A DNA stretch of 53,071 nucleotides from Burkholderiales bacterium (GCA_947487165.1 CANKWX010000020.1:1-53071), one strand, 5' to 3'. Positions 17,732 through 24,625 are shown, counted from the first letter of the stretch. A program made the numbers and translations. Notes: a model not told the origin generated them from the letters alone.

Positions 17732-18622
17732 ATGCAACCTTTCTCCATCACGCTTTTCGCCACCAACGGTGATCCCGAAGGCATTCGCCACCTCGACAAG
17801 TCGAACTGGTCAGGCTACGGGGTCGTCTTTAACAGGGAGCTCTTTCACCTGTTGAAGCAGGAGCCGGGCTTCTCCCAGGCAGGTATCTACATACTTGTCG
17901 GCAATGCTGCCGAAGAGACGATCTACATCGGCGAGGCTGATCCCGTCGGCGACCGCTTGAAGAATCACGTCTCGAACAAGGAGGGATGGGTCTGGGGCGT
18001 CTACTTCTTCGACCGCAACCACAAGATCGGCAAGACGGAAGTTCAGTACCTGGAGTCGGCATTGGTTGCTCTGGCCAAGAAGCACGACCGGGCCATTCTT
18101 CTGAACAAGAACAACCCAACTGCTCCGACGATGGCCCCTGCAGCAAAGGCCACGGCCCAGGCATTCCTTGCTGATATGTTGCTGATCCTGCCGATGCTTG
18201 GAATCAACGCCTTCACGCCGCCCAAGCAGGACGATCCGAGTGATCAGGTACAGCCCGTCGGTTCTGAGAACGACAAGTTCGACACCATCGTTGTCCCGGC
18301 ACGCGAGGAAGGGTTCAAGCAATGCTTTCTGAACGAGCACTGCTGGTTCGCCGTGCGGATCAATGCGAAGCACATCTCTAAACTGAAGTTCATCGCGGCC
18401 TATCAGGTCGCCCCTGTTGCTGCCATCACCCACATCGCCGAGATCGACGCCATCGTTCCGTACAACGACACGGGTAAGTACATGATCAAGTTCAAAGGGG
18501 CGGCAACGGCCATTGTTCCGATCCCGCGCCCGGAGAGCAGCGAGGTCAGTATGCAGTCGTCGCGCTATGCGCTTCGAGACAAGTTGCTGGCAGCGAAGAA
18601 CCTGGATCAGGTGTGGGCTTGA
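17732..18622 (+). CDS. GIY-YIG nuclease family protein
   Basis: 296 residues. The N-terminal GIY-YIG domain is clear: GIYILVG at 51-57, IYIGEAD at 64-70, the conserved Arg in GDRLKNH (R75) and Glu in YLESAL (E108), so the catalytic set looks intact. The rest (~150-296) is an unassigned domain rich in beta segments, perhaps for binding. Start ATG 17732, 11 bp after the Res stop; an upstream in-frame stretch inside Res is rejected. Last gene of the six-gene operon. Proteins of this build are seen near restriction systems, so it is probably an effector or accessory nuclease, but no direct role can be assigned. Confidence 0.85.
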   Translation: MQPFSITLFATNGDPEGIRHLDKSNWSGYGVVFNRELFHLLKQEPGFSQAGIYILVGNAAEETIYIGEADPVGDRLKNHVSNKEGWVWGVYFFDRNHKIGKTEVQYLESALVALAKKHDRAILLNKNNPTAPTMAPAAKATAQAFLADMLLILPMLGINAFTPPKQDDPSDQVQPVGSENDKFDTIVVPAREEGFKQCFLNEHCWFAVRINAKHISKLKFIAAYQVAPVAAITHIAEIDAIVPYNDTGKYMIKFKGAATAIVPIPRPESSEVSMQSSRYALRDKLLAAKNLDQVWA

Positions 18623-18676
18623 GAATGTTTTGAACTGCCCTGGGAATTCAGGCGCCCGAAGTCACAGGTGATGACA

Positions 18677-18695
18677 GCTTCGCTCGATGCGAAGC
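18677..18695 (+). terminator. Hairpin after the defence operon
   Basis: Perfect 7-bp stem GCTTCGC / GCGAAGC with a 5-nt loop, 55 bp after the GIY-YIG stop and ahead of vapB. No T-run follows, so it is at best a weak terminator. Confidence 0.35.
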
Positions 18696-18712
18696 CTGGA
18701 TAATGTATATTC

Positions 18713-18744
18713 TTACCTATCATCGATCGATGCTCATGAGGTAA
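18713..18744. promoter_or_regulatory. vapBC operator candidate (nested palindromes)
   Basis: Perfect 12-bp palindrome CATCGATCGATG (18721-18732) nested in outer arms TTACCT (18713-18718) and AGGTAA (18739-18744). It ends 5 bp before the vapB ATG and follows a TATA-rich stretch that could hold a -10 element. The position fits autoregulation by the VapB/VapC complex. Confidence 0.5.
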
Positions 18745-18748
18745 GGAA

Positions 18749-18961
18749 ATGACTGCCACCGCCACGCTGTCGAGCAAGTTCCAGATTTCGATTCCCAAGG
18801 CCATTCGAGAGGAAGCGCACTGGAGAGCTGGCCAGGAGTTCGTGTTCATTCCCAAGGGCAAGGGTGTTCTGGTCATGCCGGTGCCGGAGCTCAGTGACCT
18901 GGCCGGCATCGCCAAAGGTGCACGCAAGGAGGGCTATCGCGATCGCAAGGACCGCTACTGA
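18749..18961 (+). CDS. vapB: VapB antitoxin, AbrB/SpoVT DNA-binding fold
   Basis: 70-residue antitoxin. The N-terminal half has the swapped-hairpin AbrB pattern: TATLSSKFQISIPKAIRE followed by GQEFVFIPKGKGVLVMPV. The C-terminal tail (GYRDRKDRY) would bind the VapC active site. Good Shine-Dalgarno AGGTAAGGA before the ATG. Its TGA shares one base with the vapC ATG, the usual coupled arrangement. It probably represses its own promoter through the palindrome just upstream. Located directly behind the defence operon, it could help retain the island. Confidence 0.92.
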   Translation: MTATATLSSKFQISIPKAIREEAHWRAGQEFVFIPKGKGVLVMPVPELSDLAGIAKGARKEGYRDRKDRY

Positions 18962-19356
18962 TGACGGCGCAGATACGTGTTGTCGATACCTCAGCCTGGA
19001 TCGAGTGGCTGACGGGCAGTCCGCTCGGCAAGAAGCTGGGCAAGGAGTTCCCCGACAAGCCTCATTGCATCGTGCCGACTATCGTGCAGCTTGAGCTGTC
19101 GAAGTGGCTGGTGCGGGAACTTGGCGAGGAGCAGGCTGATCAGGTCATCGCCTATACGCAGAAGTGCCGGGTCGTGCCACTCGACACCACGATTGCGCTG
19201 CTAGCTGCCGAACTGCATCGGCAGTACAAGTTTGCAACCGCCGATGCGATTGTCTATGCGACGGCACACAAGCATGGCGCCGAGCTGCTGACCTGCGACG
19301 AACACTTCAAAGGTCTGGCTGGCGCGGTGATATTTTCGAAGGCGCAGCGGGTCTGA
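18961..19356 (+). CDS. vapC: VapC toxin, PIN-domain ribonuclease
   Basis: 131-residue PIN-domain RNase; VapC toxins cut tRNA or rRNA when freed from VapB. All acidic residues expected for metal binding are present: D9 in VVDTSAWIEW, E45 in VQLELSKW, D95 in ATADAIVYA and D113 in LLTCDEHF. Length is normal and no damage is seen, so it should be active. Translationally coupled to vapB by one shared base. Confidence 0.93.
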   Translation: MTAQIRVVDTSAWIEWLTGSPLGKKLGKEFPDKPHCIVPTIVQLELSKWLVRELGEEQADQVIAYTQKCRVVPLDTTIALLAAELHRQYKFATADAIVYATAHKHGAELLTCDEHFKGLAGAVIFSKAQRV

Positions 19357-19419
19357 GCAAGGTCGTTGCCGTTAGCCATGGCTTAGTTTGATAAAAGGCC
19401 CTTGGGAGGCAAAAAAGTT

Positions 19420-20361
19420 ATGCATTACGACATCATTGGCGACGTGCATGGCCATGCCGACAAGCTCGAGGCGCTGCTTCAAAAACTCGGTTATCAGCAT
19501 CGGTCCGGTGCCTGGCGAAAGGCTGGCCATACCGTCGTCTTTGTGGGCGATCTGATCGATGGCGGACCGGATCAGTTGCGCACGCTTGAACTGGTTCGCG
19601 CCATGGTCGAGCAGCAGTGCGCGCTCGTCACCATGGGCAATCATGAGTTCAATGCGATTGCCTATGCGACGCGCGATCCCCAGCGCGGCGCCGGCTATTA
19701 CCTTCGACCTCATACCGAGAATCACAATCGGCAGCACAAGGCCTTTCTGGCTGAAGTCGGGCATCGCTCGGCAAGGCACACTGAATGGATCGACTGGTTT
19801 CGCACCCTTCCGCTCTGGCTTGAGTTGGACGACCTGCGCATCGTGCATGCCTGCTGGCATAAGCCGAGCATCGAGGCAATCCGAATGCGACTTGATGGCA
19901 GCAATCGAATCACCGAGGAGTTTCTGGTGAATGCGCACAAACTCAACGGCCAGCCGCGCTGCCCGGCAGTGCATGACGCGGTTGAGACGCTGCTCAAGGG
20001 TCTTGAGGTTGACCTGCCGGGTGGCGCGTCGTTTCTTGATGCGCACAACATTCGTCGCGATCGCACGCGAGTGCGCTGGTGGCATGAAGGCCCGCCCAAG
20101 CTTCGGGATGTGGCGCTTGGCCCTGGCTCACACCTTGATCAGGTCCGGGACGTGCTCCTCGCTGACGATGCGATTCCAGGCTACTCGCACGAGCATCCGG
20201 TCTTTTGCGGGCACTACTGGTTGACCGGCACACCCGATCGCCAGACCACTAAAGTCGCCTGCGTCGATTACAGCGCAGGAAAAAGAGGGCCGCTGGTGGC
20301 TTATCGCTTTGAGGGTGAGCGCGAGTTGAGCGCTTCGTCCTTCGTGTCGTCACACCCCTGA
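19420..20361 (+). CDS. Metallophosphoesterase (calcineurin-like)
   Basis: 313-residue cytoplasmic phosphoesterase of the PPP/ApaH-like superfamily. Metal-binding motifs: GDVHGH (D8, H10), GDLIDGGPDQ (D44), GNHEFNAIAY, a later HACWH and GHYW near the C-terminus. In the usual GDxxDRGP motif the Arg is replaced by Gly, so substrate handling may differ from classical PPP enzymes. ATG at 19420 chosen because GGGAGG lies 10 bp upstream; an in-frame TTG at 19402 overlaps that site. The 3' end overlaps the minus-strand higA remnant. The substrate (protein, dinucleotide or RNA end) is not evident; the gene sits between two toxin-antitoxin loci. Confidence 0.87.
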   Translation: MHYDIIGDVHGHADKLEALLQKLGYQHRSGAWRKAGHTVVFVGDLIDGGPDQLRTLELVRAMVEQQCALVTMGNHEFNAIAYATRDPQRGAGYYLRPHTENHNRQHKAFLAEVGHRSARHTEWIDWFRTLPLWLELDDLRIVHACWHKPSIEAIRMRLDGSNRITEEFLVNAHKLNGQPRCPAVHDAVETLLKGLEVDLPGGASFLDAHNIRRDRTRVRWWHEGPPKLRDVALGPGSHLDQVRDVLLADDAIPGYSHEHPVFCGHYWLTGTPDRQTTKVACVDYSAGKRGPLVAYRFEGERELSASSFVSSHP

Positions 20362-20564
20362 CCCACCCGGGGCCGGATGGCTTCGATCGCACTGGGATCT
20401 TCTATCGGGAAGTTCCGCCGCTCCCAGGCCTCGACCAGTGTCCCAAGCAATTCGAGATGGTCGCCTTCGGGTGTGTTTTGCGCGGGGTCCATGTCGATGA
20501 GCTGAGAGACGATCTTCAGCGCTGATCGGTAATCTTTCTGGGTTCTGATCGGTTTGATTTCCAT
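20301..20564 (-). pseudogene. Truncated HigA-like antitoxin
   Basis: The first ~64 residues match the N-terminal region of HigA-family antitoxins (MEIKPIRTQKDYRSALKIV, then GDHLELLGTLVEAWE, then PIEDPSAIEAI). At that point the family should continue into the helix-turn-helix; instead the frame runs antisense into the end of the metallophosphoesterase gene and ends after ~24 unrelated residues. DNA binding is therefore lost and no higB toxin is adjacent. It follows the FitAB-like pair on the same strand with a 29-bp gap. Most likely the stump left by a rearrangement at the metallophosphoesterase border. Confidence 0.65.
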
Positions 20565-20593
20565 CGCTCACATCTACACACTTACGACCGGCT

Positions 20594-21028
20594 TCATGAC
20601 GAAGACGCAGACACCACGAAGGGGTTCAAGACCTTCACACCGTTGCCTGCGAAGTCGCCCGCATTGCGGGTGACGACGGTCAGATCGTGAAGAAGCGCGG
20701 TGGCCGCAATTTGCTTGTCCAAGGCGTGCTCGGGGTTCGGGACTCGTAGCCGCCCCCACACTTGAGCCGCGTCGGCATCGAAGGCGAGGACTTTATCCGT
20801 GTACTGCTCGAGCACGGCGGATAGCCACTCCTCCAACAATCTCGCTTGCTCTGTGTCACCGCGCAGCCGAATCAGCTCGACGCCACGCCGAAGTTCGCCG
20901 ACCGTGATAACCGACAGATAGACCGGGTCGCCGGCGGCGGCAACGCGATCGAAAAAGTCGATGACACCTGGGTTCGCTCGGGACTTCTTGCGAGCTTCGC
21001 TGATGACGTTGGTGTCAATCAAATACAC
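20594..21028 (-). CDS. FitB-like PIN-domain toxin
   Basis: 144-residue PIN RNase of the FitB/VapC type. Acidic residues present: D5 (YLIDTNVISEARK), E45 (ITVGELRRG), D104 (HALDKQIAATAL) and D125 (VTRNAGDF). The GTG at 21028 is chosen because it places the PIN core at the N-terminus and overlaps the antitoxin gene by 14 bp, as in fitAB; longer upstream frames have no homology. It looks intact. Same-strand partner of the RHH antitoxin at 21015-21248. A short decayed copy of part of this gene occurs at 39075-39121. Confidence 0.9.
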   Translation of the reverse strand: MYLIDTNVISEARKKSRANPGVIDFFDRVAAAGDPVYLSVITVGELRRGVELIRLRGDTEQARLLEEWLSAVLEQYTDKVLAFDADAAQVWGRLRVPNPEHALDKQIAATALLHDLTVVTRNAGDFAGNGVKVLNPFVVSASSS

Positions 21029-21248
21029 CGGGTGCTCTATCAGACTCGACTCGTTGGAAGTCAGCGTCAGTGCCAACGTCGGGCATCGACGCCAGCAACT
21101 CCGCCAGAGCGCGCTTGCGTGGCCGCGCAAGCGCCTCAGCGAGGATCTCCCGATGCTCTGCCTCAGCGCTTCGGCCGTGCGCACCGGCACGCTCTTTAAG
21201 CGCCCTGACAAGCACTTCATCGACACCGCGAACGAGTAGGTCTGGCAT
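21015..21248 (-). CDS. FitA-like ribbon-helix-helix antitoxin
   Basis: 77 residues. N-terminal RHH: PDLLVRGVDEVLVRALKERA followed by HGRSAEAEHREILAEAL, the standard FitA pattern; the C-terminus (DADFQRVESDRAPGVFD) resembles the toxin-binding tail of FitA. It overlaps the toxin gene by 14 bp. Two adjacent TGATATCA palindromes lie 20-40 bp upstream of its ATG and are probably the operator. Neutralises the PIN toxin and represses the operon with it. Confidence 0.9.
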   Translation of the reverse strand: MPDLLVRGVDEVLVRALKERAGAHGRSAEAEHREILAEALARPRKRALAELLASMPDVGTDADFQRVESDRAPGVFD

Positions 21249-21268
21249 GTTGGTACCTCCGATCGAGA

Positions 21269-21286
21269 TGATATCATTGATATCAA
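21269..21286. promoter_or_regulatory. fitAB operator candidate (tandem TGATATCA)
   Basis: Two adjoining palindromes, TGATATCA (21269-21276) and TTGATATCAA (21277-21286), so the same 8-mer occurs twice with a 9-bp centre spacing. They lie upstream of the minus-strand fitA start. FitAB of Neisseria is known to bind related TGATAGCA/TGCTATCA half-sites. Confidence 0.55.
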
Positions 21287-21407
21287 AAAAGGATGATGTC
21301 CGTTGACCCTGACGAAGCTCAAACCGAAGTCACAGGTAGACGTTTATCAACGCAATCTGATCTCCGTATCGCGCAAAACAAACACGCAGCGAAAGTCCGC
21401 GAACGGA

Positions 21408-21433
21408 CTCGACTCGCGAGTGCAAGGCTCGTG
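21408..21433. repeat. 26-bp direct repeat, right copy
   Basis: Exact match to 5057-5082, same orientation, 16,351 bp apart. Confidence 0.85.
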
Positions 21434-21606
21434 CGCAACCGGCTGATCCAATGCACCCGCCGAATGCTGGCTAAGGCTCGACCTGTTGGAGACCTAAGTT
21501 CCCCAACACCAGGATCCCCAACAGCTCAAACAGAAAGCGGAGGACTCGCTCCTGTGGCGCCGGCCAGCCAGGCGACGCCGGGCCAAACGCATTCCCGAAG
21601 TATGAG

Positions 21607-21772
21607 TAATCGGGAATGCTGTTTGGTCTTGAGACGTTTAGGTGCGGGCGCGATTGCAGAGAGGGCAAGGGCGTCTTTGCGAACATCGCCAACGCGTCTG
21701 CCAGGCAACGTCCACCAACCCAGGGGCGATTCTCAAATAAGGCCTGGCACTAAAAATGCTCGGCAGGTCACC
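21607..21772. repeat. Degenerate long direct repeat, right copy
   Basis: Homologue of 5218-5387. One frame through it reads NRECCLVLRRLGAGAIAERA, matched by NRECTLVLRRFDTDAI in the left copy, but both soon lose frame, so this is probably a dispersed non-coding repeat or a dead gene fragment. The interval 21249-21805 holds the fitAB operator, the two repeats and no convincing gene. Confidence 0.75.
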
Positions 21773-21805
21773 GCCACTGCAACCCGCCGGCAACGGATTT
21801 CTTGC

Positions 21806-22216
21806 TTACTTGGCGCGCATCCGATTGTTCTTGGCATTGTGCTCAAGTTCACAGAGCCCAAGTTCCTCCATCAGCGGGGGCACATACACGGCAAAGCGCC
21901 CGCGCAGGCCTTTCTTTAGTCCATACCAGCCGCCCAGCGGATTGGTTTCCGATCGACCCCAGGCCTCTACCGTTCCTTCTTTTGCTGGCTTTTGTTCATC
22001 TGCTCCGCCAAGTTCGACCCAGCCGCCTGCCGTCTTGAGCATGACGTTCCGGTTGTTAACACAGCGCAGATCGTAGTGCAGCACCGTGTTGCCTACGGTA
22101 CAGACGAGAATCTTCACGCCACCTTTCTCGTCGGTATGCATCGTGTACTCGGATGTGCCAGGCGGCGTCTTCAACTTCCACGGATCGTCTTTTGAGCGAC
22201 TTGGCAGCGGCGCCAT
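21806..22216 (-). CDS. Conserved-looking hypothetical protein
   Basis: 136 residues, no signal peptide or membrane segment. The N-terminus KDDPWKLKTPPGTSEYTMHT is followed by beta-rich stretches (VKILVCTVGNTVLHYDLRC) and a motif-like GGWYGLKKGLRGRFAVYVPP, then a charged C-terminus. I do not recognise the family. It appears real: the ATG at 22216 is preceded by AAAGGAA at good spacing, composition matches the chromosome, and it fills the gap between the island border and hicAB. A small compact domain is likely; no function is proposed. Confidence 0.65.
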   Translation of the reverse strand: MAPLPSRSKDDPWKLKTPPGTSEYTMHTDEKGGVKILVCTVGNTVLHYDLRCVNNRNVMLKTAGGWVELGGADEQKPAKEGTVEAWGRSETNPLGGWYGLKKGLRGRFAVYVPPLMEELGLCELEHNAKNNRMRAK

Positions 22217-22249
22217 GGCGTTCCTTTCAAAGGGGAGATGTTCCGCTCA

Positions 22250-22600
22250 TGTTAAGCGGGTCAGGTCACTGATCGTTCGAGACGACCTGATCAACCGAAT
22301 CGATGTTCCCCTCATCGTGAATTGTGCAGGTATCCCGGGCCGATTGCGAACTTGGAGTCGACCCTCGACGGAGGGTGGATGGCGGCTCCCGGCGGGCAAC
22401 TTGAGCTCTGCTTTGGCTCGTCGCGCACACTGCCGACATAACCGACGGGCCGCTTCTGAGCAGTGGAAGTCATGACGCACTGCGGGCAGGCCGCATTCCG
22501 GTCGAACCCGGAAGCGGCGCCCCGGTGAGTTAGCGGGCGCACCGGGCACCCCGTTGTGGCTGCTACCAGCTGGCCGCCTCCCGGGCTGGTTGATCGATTT
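22250..22600. other. Non-coding stretch, possible dispersed repeat
   Basis: No gene is supported here. The arginine/proline-rich open frames on both strands read like translated intergenic repeat, and the GC-rich block around 22390-22580 resembles repeat sequence I associate with other betaproteobacterial genomes. That resemblance is from memory and unverified. Confidence 0.25.
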
Positions 22601-22616
22601 ACAGACAGAGTTTTCG

Positions 22617-22631
22617 TGTGTATCATACACA
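22617..22631. promoter_or_regulatory. hicAB operator candidate
   Basis: Perfect inverted repeat TGTGTAT-C-ATACACA ending 1 bp before the hicA ATG, so it also covers the ribosome-binding region. A repressor such as HicB (RHH-type C-terminus) bound here would block expression. Confidence 0.55.
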
Positions 22632-22632
22632 T

Positions 22633-22812
22633 ATGAGTAGTGCCGACCTGATACGTGAACTCAAAAAAGCAGGCTGGCGACTTGCCCGTGTCAACGGTTC
22701 TCATCATGTCTTCAGACACCCGAAGCACGCAGGCATCGTGGTGGTTCCTCACCCCAAGAAGGACCTTGGGCTTGGGCTGTTAAAGGCCATACGGCAACAG
22801 GCCGGGATTTGA
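22633..22812 (+). CDS. hicA: HicA toxin, mRNA interferase
   Basis: 59-residue double-stranded-RNA-binding-fold RNase that cleaves mRNA and tmRNA when HicB is absent. The family pattern is complete: SSADLIRELKKAGWRLARV, catalytic His in NGSHHVFRHP (H24), then VVVPHPKKDLGLGLLKAI. The ATG at 22633 is preferred to an in-frame GTG at 22618 that lies in the palindrome. hicB follows 15 bp downstream. Confidence 0.95.
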   Translation: MSSADLIRELKKAGWRLARVNGSHHVFRHPKHAGIVVVPHPKKDLGLGLLKAIRQQAGI

Positions 22813-22827
22813 ATAGAGGTATGCAAC

Positions 22828-23235
22828 ATGCGTTACCCCGTCGCCATTGAAGCTGGTACCGCGACCGAAGCATTCGGCGTCGTTGTACCTGACCTGCCCG
22901 GGTGTTTCTCCGCCGGTGACACGATGGAAGAAGCGATGGCTAAGGCCGAAGAGGCTATAGCTGCCTGGATTGAAACCGCCCTTGATACCGGGCAGGATGT
23001 TCCTCAGCCCTCCAGCATCGAAGCCTTGCGCAAGAAGCACAAGGAATGGAGGACGTGGGTCTGGGCCGTCGTAAAGGTGGACCCCGCGGTGCTTGATGAC
23101 ACGCTTGAACGAGTCAACATCAGTCTGCCGCGTCGAGTGCTGCACCGACTCGACGCATTGGCTCGCGCCACGGGCGAGACCCGCTCGGGGTTTATCGCGC
23201 GCATGGCTCTGGAGGGCCACCAGGCCACCACCTGA
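22828..23235 (+). CDS. hicB: HicB antitoxin
   Basis: 135 residues. N-terminal HicB domain (YPVAIEAGTATEAFGVVVPD, then PGCFSAGDTMEEAMAKAEEA) is a partly degraded RNase H-like fold that binds HicA; the C-terminus (VNISLPRRVLHRLDALARAT, then SGFIARMAL) is a ribbon-helix-helix DNA-binding domain, so this is the RHH type rather than the HTH type. ATG with an AGAGG site upstream. It probably autoregulates through the palindrome in front of hicA. The 189 bp that follow hold nothing identifiable. Confidence 0.95.
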   Translation: MRYPVAIEAGTATEAFGVVVPDLPGCFSAGDTMEEAMAKAEEAIAAWIETALDTGQDVPQPSSIEALRKKHKEWRTWVWAVVKVDPAVLDDTLERVNISLPRRVLHRLDALARATGETRSGFIARMALEGHQATT

Positions 23236-23424
23236 TCACCACTGGCGCCGATCGATGCCCGCTTTGCGGACCTCGATCTGGATACCCGAGTACCCGCTTC
23301 GGGTCGATCGGTGATATTCGCGGGCAAAGATGACACACCGTCCCCCGGTGACTGACGCGGTCGGGCTCCAATTGCCGATCCTGTTGTTGCAGGCGAGTTT
23401 GAAGGGGTGGCCTTGCGCAAAACC

Positions 23425-24609
23425 TCAGGCGTCGCGGGCAGCGGTGGGATCAGCGGCGGAAGAAGCAAACTCCTCACGCAGCGCAGCACCGTGCTGATCG
23501 ATGCTGGGTGCCGGGGGAAACTGGGCGGCGTCCCACTCGGTGATCCAGGGCAACGCAGGCACTTCGACGGACTTTTCACCAATTGGCATGCGGCGCGTTC
23601 GAAACTGGGGGTGGGCAATCAGGTCGTGCACGCCATTGACATTGCCATAAGCCGTTTGCGCCGCGGTCAGACGATCGATCAGGTCTGCGCTTGAAAGGCT
23701 GGCAAACACGGCCGCCACCTTGTCATCAAGCCAGGTACGGTTGGCAACGCGCGCTGCATTGCTGGCGGCTCGGGGGTCCTGCGGCAGTTCGGGTTCATGT
23801 AGCACTTCGCGGCAAAAGTCGACCCACTCTCGTTCGTTCTGGATCGAGATGACGATGTCCCGGCCGTCGGCGCAGGTGTAGGCGCCATAGGGAGCGATGG
23901 TCGGATGCTTCAGCCCCACTCGCTGAGGTGCCTTGCCGCCATAACGGGTCTGCAGGTAGGGCACGCTCATAAGCTCGGCGGCCGAGTCAAACAGCGAGAC
24001 CTGAACGCCGGAGCCGCAACCGGTGCTCACACGTTGCAGCAGGGCCTGCTCGATACCGATGAGCGCATTCATGCCCGCGGTAATGTCGCACACCGATACG
24101 CCGATTCGGCCAAGCGATTCAACCCCCTCGCCCGGCGCCCCACTGACCGCCACCAGACCGCTTTCGGCCTGAACCAGCAAGTCGTAGGCCTTCATCTTGT
24201 GCAGTGGGCCGGATTCGCCATAGCCGCTGATGTCGCAGGTGATCAGGCGCGGATAGCGCGCACGCAGCGCCTCAGACCCAACGCCCATGCGGGCGGTGGC
24301 GCCTGGCGCCAGGTTCTGAATGAAGACATCGGCCTGAGCAATCAGGCGCTCAAGCAGCGCCAGGTCGGCCGCTTGCTTGAGGTCGAGCGCAATGGATTCC
24401 TTGCCGCGGTTGATCCAGACAAAGTAGGACGATTGCCCATGGGCAGCGCCGTCGTAGCCACGAGCGAAGTCGCCTTCCGGGCGTTCAATCTTGATGACAC
24501 GTGCGCCCGCATCCGCCAGGCGGCTGCTGCAATAAGGCGCGGCCACGGCCTGTTCCAGCGCTACCACCAGAACACCGTGCAGCGGACCTCGGGGCGTTGG
24601 CTGGCCCAT
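23425..24609 (-). CDS. Class III CoA-transferase (CaiB/BaiF family)
   Basis: 394-residue enzyme moving CoA between carboxylic acids. N-terminal family pattern LHGVLVVALEQAVAAPYCSS and GARVIKIERPEGDFAR; the nucleophilic Asp is D175 in VSVCDITAG; YGAYTCADGRDIVISI and PQFRTRRM lie in the C-terminal half. ATG at 24609. It is transcribed away from the SDR gene across a 209-bp shared promoter region. With the SDR, GST and ligase genes it fits catabolism of an organic acid through a CoA thioester; the substrate cannot be read from sequence. Formyl-CoA transferase belongs to the same family. Confidence 0.93.
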   Translation of the reverse strand: MGQPTPRGPLHGVLVVALEQAVAAPYCSSRLADAGARVIKIERPEGDFARGYDGAAHGQSSYFVWINRGKESIALDLKQAADLALLERLIAQADVFIQNLAPGATARMGVGSEALRARYPRLITCDISGYGESGPLHKMKAYDLLVQAESGLVAVSGAPGEGVESLGRIGVSVCDITAGMNALIGIEQALLQRVSTGCGSGVQVSLFDSAAELMSVPYLQTRYGGKAPQRVGLKHPTIAPYGAYTCADGRDIVISIQNEREWVDFCREVLHEPELPQDPRAASNAARVANRTWLDDKVAAVFASLSSADLIDRLTAAQTAYGNVNGVHDLIAHPQFRTRRMPIGEKSVEVPALPWITEWDAAQFPPAPSIDQHGAALREEFASSAADPTAARDA

Positions 24610-24625
24610 CAGACTCTCCCTCTAT

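Noticed and set aside
5502-18622. DISARM, BREX or classical type I restriction
   Set aside because: A SNF2 helicase and a methyltransferase recall DISARM, but drmA, drmB and drmC are missing; no pglZ, brxC or hsdS-like gene is present, and the Mod motif order with an adjacent Res is type III-like.
4924-21433. tRNA-Ser 3' end as attachment site
   Set aside because: No copy of the last ~15-20 bases of the tRNA was found near the right border; the repeated 26 bp lie outside the tRNA.
21293-21919. 208-residue plus-strand frame
   Set aside because: It runs through both direct repeats, is rich in Arg/Ser/Thr and overlaps the better-supported minus-strand gene at 21806-22216.
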